Part shown: positions 60,511-64,000 of the stretch, one piece after another
Layout: each line of letters opens with the position of its first letter
Numbering within the stretch: position 1 is the first letter of the stretch
NCBI RefSeq assembly: GCF_013003965.1
Contig: NZ_CP053069.1
Coordinates: 3,875,419-3,939,418, forward strand
Reading direction: 5' to 3'
Length of the DNA stretch: 64,000 nucleotides
Source of the DNA: Usitatibacter rugosus
GTDB taxonomy: Bacteria; Pseudomonadota; Gammaproteobacteria; Burkholderiales; Usitatibacteraceae
The notes under the pieces: model-generated
What the model saw: the letters and a program-made list of their open reading frames with translations, nothing else
The model's database searches: none
Told to the model about the DNA's origin: nothing
Made by a program: the position numbers and the translations under genes

Positions 60511-61118
60511 ACACGCTCTTCACCGCGGAGGGCTTCCGCGCGCTGCGCGCCTCGTGGATCCTCCTCGGCCTCGCGGTGGCCGCCGCGGTCGCCGTCGGCG
60601 TGGGCGGCCACTGGATCACCGAGCGCGACGTTCGCGACGGCACGGCCGCGGACAAGCGCGTGCGCGACGCGAGGACGCGCCTGGACGGCGCGCGCCGCGA
60701 GCGCGACAACCTCGCCGAGTCCGCCGAGGTGTTCCGCGCGCTGGTCGAGCGCGGCATCCTGCAGGACGAGCGCCGCCTCGACCTCGTGGAGCTGGTCGCG
60801 GAGCTGCGCCGCCGCCACAACCTGCTCGCGCTCGAATACGACATCGCCCCGCAGCGCGCGCTGCCCGGAAGCCAGTTCGGTTCCGTCGAGGTGCTCTCCA
60901 GCCGCGTGAAGCTGCGCGCACGGGCGTTGCACGAAGGCGACCTGCTCGCCTTCGTCGAGGAGCTCGCGCGCTCGCCGCGCGGCCTCTATCCGGTGGACCG
61001 CTGCGTGATGAAGCGCATCGTCGACCAGCCGCCGACGACGCTGCAGCCGCGCGTGGAAGCCGAATGCACGCTCGAGTGGATCACGCTGAAGGAAAAGAAA
61101 GGAGCGCCCCGTGGGTAA
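60507..61118 (+). CDS. Pilus assembly inner-membrane protein (MshJ/PilO-like)
   Basis: 203 residues: one membrane segment (about 17-34), a charged coiled coil (about 40-80) and a small periplasmic domain. The topology and place, after the PilN-like gene, match PilO/GspM/MshJ. Identification is by context. It overlaps the next gene by 8 bases. Confidence 0.62.
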   Translation: MNTLFTAEGFRALRASWILLGLAVAAAVAVGVGGHWITERDVRDGTAADKRVRDARTRLDGARRERDNLAESAEVFRALVERGILQDERRLDLVELVAELRRRHNLLALEYDIAPQRALPGSQFGSVEVLSSRVKLRARALHEGDLLAFVEELARSPRGLYPVDRCVMKRIVDQPPTTLQPRVEAECTLEWITLKEKKGAPRG

Positions 61119-61476
61119 GGGCCTCCTGGCCGCGCTCCTCGCCCTCGCACTGCCGGCGATGTCCGCGGACCTGGGCACGCTCTTCCATACCGCCGAGGAA
61201 CGCGCGCGCCTGGACGCGCTGCGCCGCGGCGAGCCGGCCACGCCTCCCGCCACCGCCACCTCTCCCATCGCGTCGCGATCCTATGCCCCGGAAGTCACGG
61301 GGTTCGTGAAGCGCAGCGACGGGCGCAACACCGTCTGGATCGACGGCCGCGCGATCGCCACGCCGTCGAGCGACAAGACCGCGCCGCTCTTCGATCCGCG
61401 CGTCGTGCGCGACCTCGAGCAGAACGCGCCGTCCGACATCAAGGTCGTTCCCTCGAAGAAGAACTCCGAGCCCTAG
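61111..61476 (+). CDS. Small periplasmic protein (MshK/PilP/GspC-like)
   Basis: 121 residues from GTG with AGGAG upstream. Signal peptide (about 1-18, cut near MSA-D), then a basic Pro/Thr-rich linker and the short beta segment VTGFVKRSDGRNTVWIDGR resembling the HR domain of PilP/GspC that binds the secretin N0 domain. Identity is by motif style and order only. Confidence 0.55.
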   Translation: MGKGLLAALLALALPAMSADLGTLFHTAEERARLDALRRGEPATPPATATSPIASRSYAPEVTGFVKRSDGRNTVWIDGRAIATPSSDKTAPLFDPRVVRDLEQNAPSDIKVVPSKKNSEP

Positions 61477-61547
61477 CGCCCGGAATCGCGAAAACCCGCT
61501 CGGCATTCCCGGCCCTGCCTCGCGCACGGCGCACGTAGCGTTGTCGC

Positions 61548-62864
61548 ATGGACTCGACGACGCGTGAGCGCGGAAACCTCCTGCTGTTGATGGCCGCGAT
61601 GCTGGCGCTGGGCGTGGCCGTGGCTTTCACCACGGGCCTCACGGGCCAGGCCGCGCGGCTGGCCCGCGATCGCGCCAGCGACCGCGCGCTCGCCGAAGCC
61701 CGCGAAGCGCTGATCGCCTATGCGACGAGCCGCCCGATCGATGCGCAAGTCGGCCCCGGCTATCTCCCCTGCCCCGACCTCGACGACGACGGCTGGGCGG
61801 AGGCGACCTGCGGATCGCTCGCGGGCGCCAGCGGCCAGGCGCAGCGCCTCGGCCGGCTGCCGTGGAAGACGCTCGGCCTCTCGCAGTTGCGCGACGGTTA
61901 CGGCGAGCCGCTCTGGTACGCGGTGTCCACGCGGCACAAGGGGCTGCTCAATTGCGCGGCGAGCGCGACCTGCGTCGATATGGGGCCCGACACGGCACTC
62001 GGCACGATCACCGTGCGCGACGCGACCGGCCTCATCGTGCACGACGGGCGCCTCGACGATCCGGCCCGCGGGAGCGCGGGCGGCGCGGCCGCCGTCGTGA
62101 TCGCACCGGGGCCGCCGTTGCATCGCATCGAGGATGCCGCCGGCACACGCCGCCTGCAGATCCGCGATGCACCGGGCGATCCGGCGCGCTATCTCGACAA
62201 GGCGCCGGGCGATCGCTTCGCCGACGAAGACAATGCCGACTTCATCGACCGCACCGACACGCGCGCGGTCAATGCGAACGGCTTCATCGCCGGTCCGGTG
62301 CTGCTTGCCGACGGTACGCTCGCGGTGAACGACCGCATCGTCGCCATCACGCCCTCGGACCTCCTGCCGCGCGTGATGCAGCGCGTGGCGCAGGAAGTGC
62401 TGCAGTGCCTGCGAGGCCAGGGATTGCCCGCACCGGCGACGTGCGGGTCCGTCGATGCGACGCCCGGTGCCCGCTTCGGCCGCGTGCCGGTGGAAATCGC
62501 ACGCGCCTGCCAGCTCGCCCCGGAGGAAGGTCCGGCGTGGTGGAACGCGTGGCGGCGGCATGTGTTCTATGCGCTCGACGTGCAGCCCGTGGATGCCGGG
62601 GGCCGACCGGTGGGCGGGCCGCGTCCGGCCGCGGTCCTCGTCGCCGGTCCACCGCTCGCGGGCCAATCCCACGGAGCCGGTGCCGAGGGCGACGTGCGCC
62701 AGTGGCTCGAAGGCCCGCACCGCGAGCTCGAGCGTTTGAATCCCGCATCGCCGGAGCCGCGTTGCGCCGGCGTGCCGAGTGCGCCATGCGCTCCGGGCCC
62801 GTGCGACCGCGTCGTCGTGGCGCCTCCCGCCGCCGATCGCAACGATGCGGTGGTGGCGCCGTGA
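61548..62864 (+). CDS. Large pseudopilin-like protein with PilX/MshP-type N-terminus
   Basis: 438 residues. The N-terminus [17 protein letters not shown] has a charged leader, Gly and a hydrophobic helix (about 9-33) as in PilX/MshP-type minor pilins, but no Glu at position 5. It shares with the next gene's product a module: [15 protein letters not shown], then LPWKTLGL ... LRDGYG ... YAVS. Cysteine-containing; probably a tip or minor subunit. It starts 71 bases after the previous gene. Confidence 0.6.
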   Translation: MDSTTRERGNLLLLMAAMLALGVAVAFTTGLTGQAARLARDRASDRALAEAREALIAYATSRPIDAQVGPGYLPCPDLDDDGWAEATCGSLAGASGQAQRLGRLPWKTLGLSQLRDGYGEPLWYAVSTRHKGLLNCAASATCVDMGPDTALGTITVRDATGLIVHDGRLDDPARGSAGGAAAVVIAPGPPLHRIEDAAGTRRLQIRDAPGDPARYLDKAPGDRFADEDNADFIDRTDTRAVNANGFIAGPVLLADGTLAVNDRIVAITPSDLLPRVMQRVAQEVLQCLRGQGLPAPATCGSVDATPGARFGRVPVEIARACQLAPEEGPAWWNAWRRHVFYALDVQPVDAGGRPVGGPRPAAVLVAGPPLAGQSHGAGAEGDVRQWLEGPHRELERLNPASPEPRCAGVPSAPCAPGPCDRVVVAPPAADRNDAVVAP

Positions 62865-63604
62865 AGCGCGCGCTGCGGGGCTTCACGCTGATCGAGGTGA
62901 TGGTGGTGCTCCTCGTCATCGGACTCCTCGCCGCGGGGCTCTCGATGCCGTTCGCCGCGCAGGTGCAACTGCGCCGGATCGACGAGACGCATCGCCGCCT
63001 CGACGAAGCACGCGAGGCGCTGCTGGGCTTCGCCGCATCGCACGGGCGCCTGCCCTGCCCCGCGAGCGAGGCTTCGCGTGGCGAGGAACGCTTCGCGCCC
63101 GGCGGCGACGCGGTGAACGGCCAGTGCGAGCGCTTCCACGACGGCTTCCTGCCCGCGGCCACCCTCGGGCTGGCCCCGCTCGACGACGAAGGATTCCTGC
63201 GAGACGCCTGGGGCTCGCGCGCCAACCGCATTCGCTACGCGGTCGCGGGTGTGCCGGTGGGCACCGTCACGAGCCCGTTCACGCGCGCCAACGGATTGCA
63301 GGCCTCGGGACTCGCGGCGATCGGCGCCGCATCGCACTTCCTCTTCATCTGTTCGTCCGCTTCGCCGATCGGCGGCGGATCGTGCGGCCCCGCGTCGAAC
63401 CAGCTCACGCGCCGCGCGGCGTTCGTCCTGGTGTCGCTGGGCGCCGATGCCCAGGCGGCGCCGGCTGCCGACAGCGCGCGCAACATCGACGGCAGCGGCC
63501 TCTTCGTCGCGCACGAGGCGGGGCCGGGCTTCGACGACCTCGTGACGTGGGTACCCGCCGCGATCCTGGCCAGCCGCCTCATGGCCGCCGGCCGGTTGCC
63601 CTGA
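62861..63604 (+). CDS. Type IV prepilin-like minor (pseudo)pilin
   Basis: 247 residues from GTG overlapping the previous stop (GTGA). The prepilin peptidase site is R6-G7/F8-TLIEV with Glu at mature position 5, followed by a hydrophobic helix (about 8-30). The globular part shares the [20 protein letters not shown] ... LRDAWG ... YAV module with its upstream neighbour. It is the only GFTLIE protein in the cluster. Confidence 0.8.
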   Translation: MKRALRGFTLIEVMVVLLVIGLLAAGLSMPFAAQVQLRRIDETHRRLDEAREALLGFAASHGRLPCPASEASRGEERFAPGGDAVNGQCERFHDGFLPAATLGLAPLDDEGFLRDAWGSRANRIRYAVAGVPVGTVTSPFTRANGLQASGLAAIGAASHFLFICSSASPIGGGSCGPASNQLTRRAAFVLVSLGADAQAAPAADSARNIDGSGLFVAHEAGPGFDDLVTWVPAAILASRLMAAGRLP

Positions 63605-63625
63605 CCCCTCCGGGGCATGGGGACA

Positions 63626-63650
63626 TTACCCGACTGAATCAGTCGGGAAT
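63626..63650 (+). promoter_or_regulatory. Type 1 IscR-like binding site before folE2
   Basis: A perfect inverted repeat CCCGACTGAATCAGTCGGG (63629-63647). Compared with the published 25-bp type 1 IscR consensus of E. coli, recalled from memory, 23 of 25 positions fit, including the core GACT-RWWWY-AGTC exactly. It covers the expected -35 region of folE2. It suggests control by an Rrf2-family iron-sulfur sensor; no binding data. Confidence 0.6.
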
Positions 63651-63663
63651 CGTCGACGCGGTT

Positions 63664-63669
63664 TATAAT
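63664..63669 (+). promoter_or_regulatory. -10 box of folE2
   Basis: Perfect TATAAT ending 6 bases before the folE2 ATG. No good -35 hexamer lies 16-18 bases upstream; that position is occupied by the palindrome. The predicted transcript start coincides with the start codon, so the mRNA may be leaderless. Confidence 0.6.
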
Positions 63670-63675
63670 GGCGGG

Positions 63676-64000
63676 ATGAATCCCCGTGACGCCAAGCTTC
63701 CGATCCCCGACGTCCAGGCCACGCCCGACACGCGGCACCTGGCCATCGACCGCGTCGGGATCAAATCCATCCGCCACCCGGTGAAGGTCGCCGAGCGCTC
63801 GGGCGGCGTGCAACACACGGTCGCGATGTTCGACATGTACGTGGGCCTGCCGCACCACTTCAAGGGCACGCACATGTCGCGCTTCGTGGAGATCCTGAAC
63901 GCCCACGAGCGCGAGATCTCCCCCGACACCTTCCGCACGATGCTGCGCGAGATGGTGAAGAAGCTCGAGGCGCAGAGCGGCCACGTCGAGATGACGTTCC
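63676..64000 (+). CDS. folE2: GTP cyclohydrolase FolE2 (type IB), 5' part
   Basis: 108 residues are visible and the gene runs off the window. [38 protein letters not shown] and the following helix match FolE2, which converts GTP to dihydroneopterin triphosphate for folate and queuosine without the strict zinc need of FolE. The catalytic Cys/His/Glu lie beyond the window. In many bacteria folE2 is under Zur; here the promoter has an IscR-like site instead. Confidence 0.9.
   Translation, partial: MNPRDAKLPIPDVQATPDTRHLAIDRVGIKSIRHPVKVAERSGGVQHTVAMFDMYVGLPHHFKGTHMSRFVEILNAHEREISPDTFRTMLREMVKKLEAQSGHVEMTF

Overview
The window is one continuous GC-rich stretch of bacterial chromosome. It looks like a betaproteobacterium. 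Supporting signs are the order tRNA-tRNA-tRNA-tRNA-tufB-tRNA(Trp)-secE-nusG-rplKAJL-rpoBC-rpsLG-fusA-tufA-rpsJ-rplC..., the mla-murA-his-hinT-tat array, a petABC cytochrome bc1 operon with a PVWY Qo loop, sspAB, and short-form HisG. Genus cannot be fixed from the sequence alone. No rRNA, transposase, phage gene or CRISPR array was seen. No gene-free stretch exceeds 300 bases; the longest gaps are 5963-6222, 24072-24313 and 33120-33319, and all three hold regulatory structure.

Region 1 (1-29337, minus strand) is the transcription/translation core. Read in the direction of transcription it runs: tRNA-Thr(TGT), tRNA-Tyr, tRNA-Gly, tRNA-Thr(GGT), tufB, tRNA-Trp, secE, nusG, rplK, rplA, rplJ, rplL, rpoB, rpoC, rpsL, rpsG, fusA, tufA, rpsJ, rplC-rpsQ (S10 operon), rplN-secY (spc operon), infA, rpmJ. 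Promoters with readable -35/-10 boxes lie before tRNA-Tyr, before rpsL (overlapping the rpoC stop) and before rplN. Structured leaders lie before rplJ (an L10-leader-like stem), rpoB, rplC and rplN.

Region 2 (29356-33319, minus) holds sspA-sspB (ClpXP adaptor and RNA polymerase-associated stress protein) and petABC (respiratory complex III). Region 3 (33320-34909, plus) holds mscL and a DegS-type membrane-anchored protease. Region 4 (34912-about 49671, minus) is an unbroken run of 22 genes with overlaps or gaps of at most 71 bases: mlaFEDCB, an ABC-2 transporter pair, ibaG, murA, hisGDCBHAFIE, hinT and tatABC. It joins outer-membrane lipid homeostasis, peptidoglycan precursor synthesis, histidine synthesis and Tat export.

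Region 5 (49749-63604, plus) is an MSHA-like type IV pilus/type II secretion-like assembly cluster. It contains a sigma54-dependent response regulator, a MshM/GspA-type ATPase fused to a SPOR-like domain, a MshL-type lipoprotein secretin, a MshN-like TPR protein, a MshE ATPase, a MshG platform protein, three inner-membrane alignment proteins, and two paralogous pseudopilin-like proteins. No major pilin, retraction ATPase or prepilin peptidase is present. The window ends in folE2 (plus, truncated), whose promoter carries a near-consensus type 1 IscR-like palindrome.
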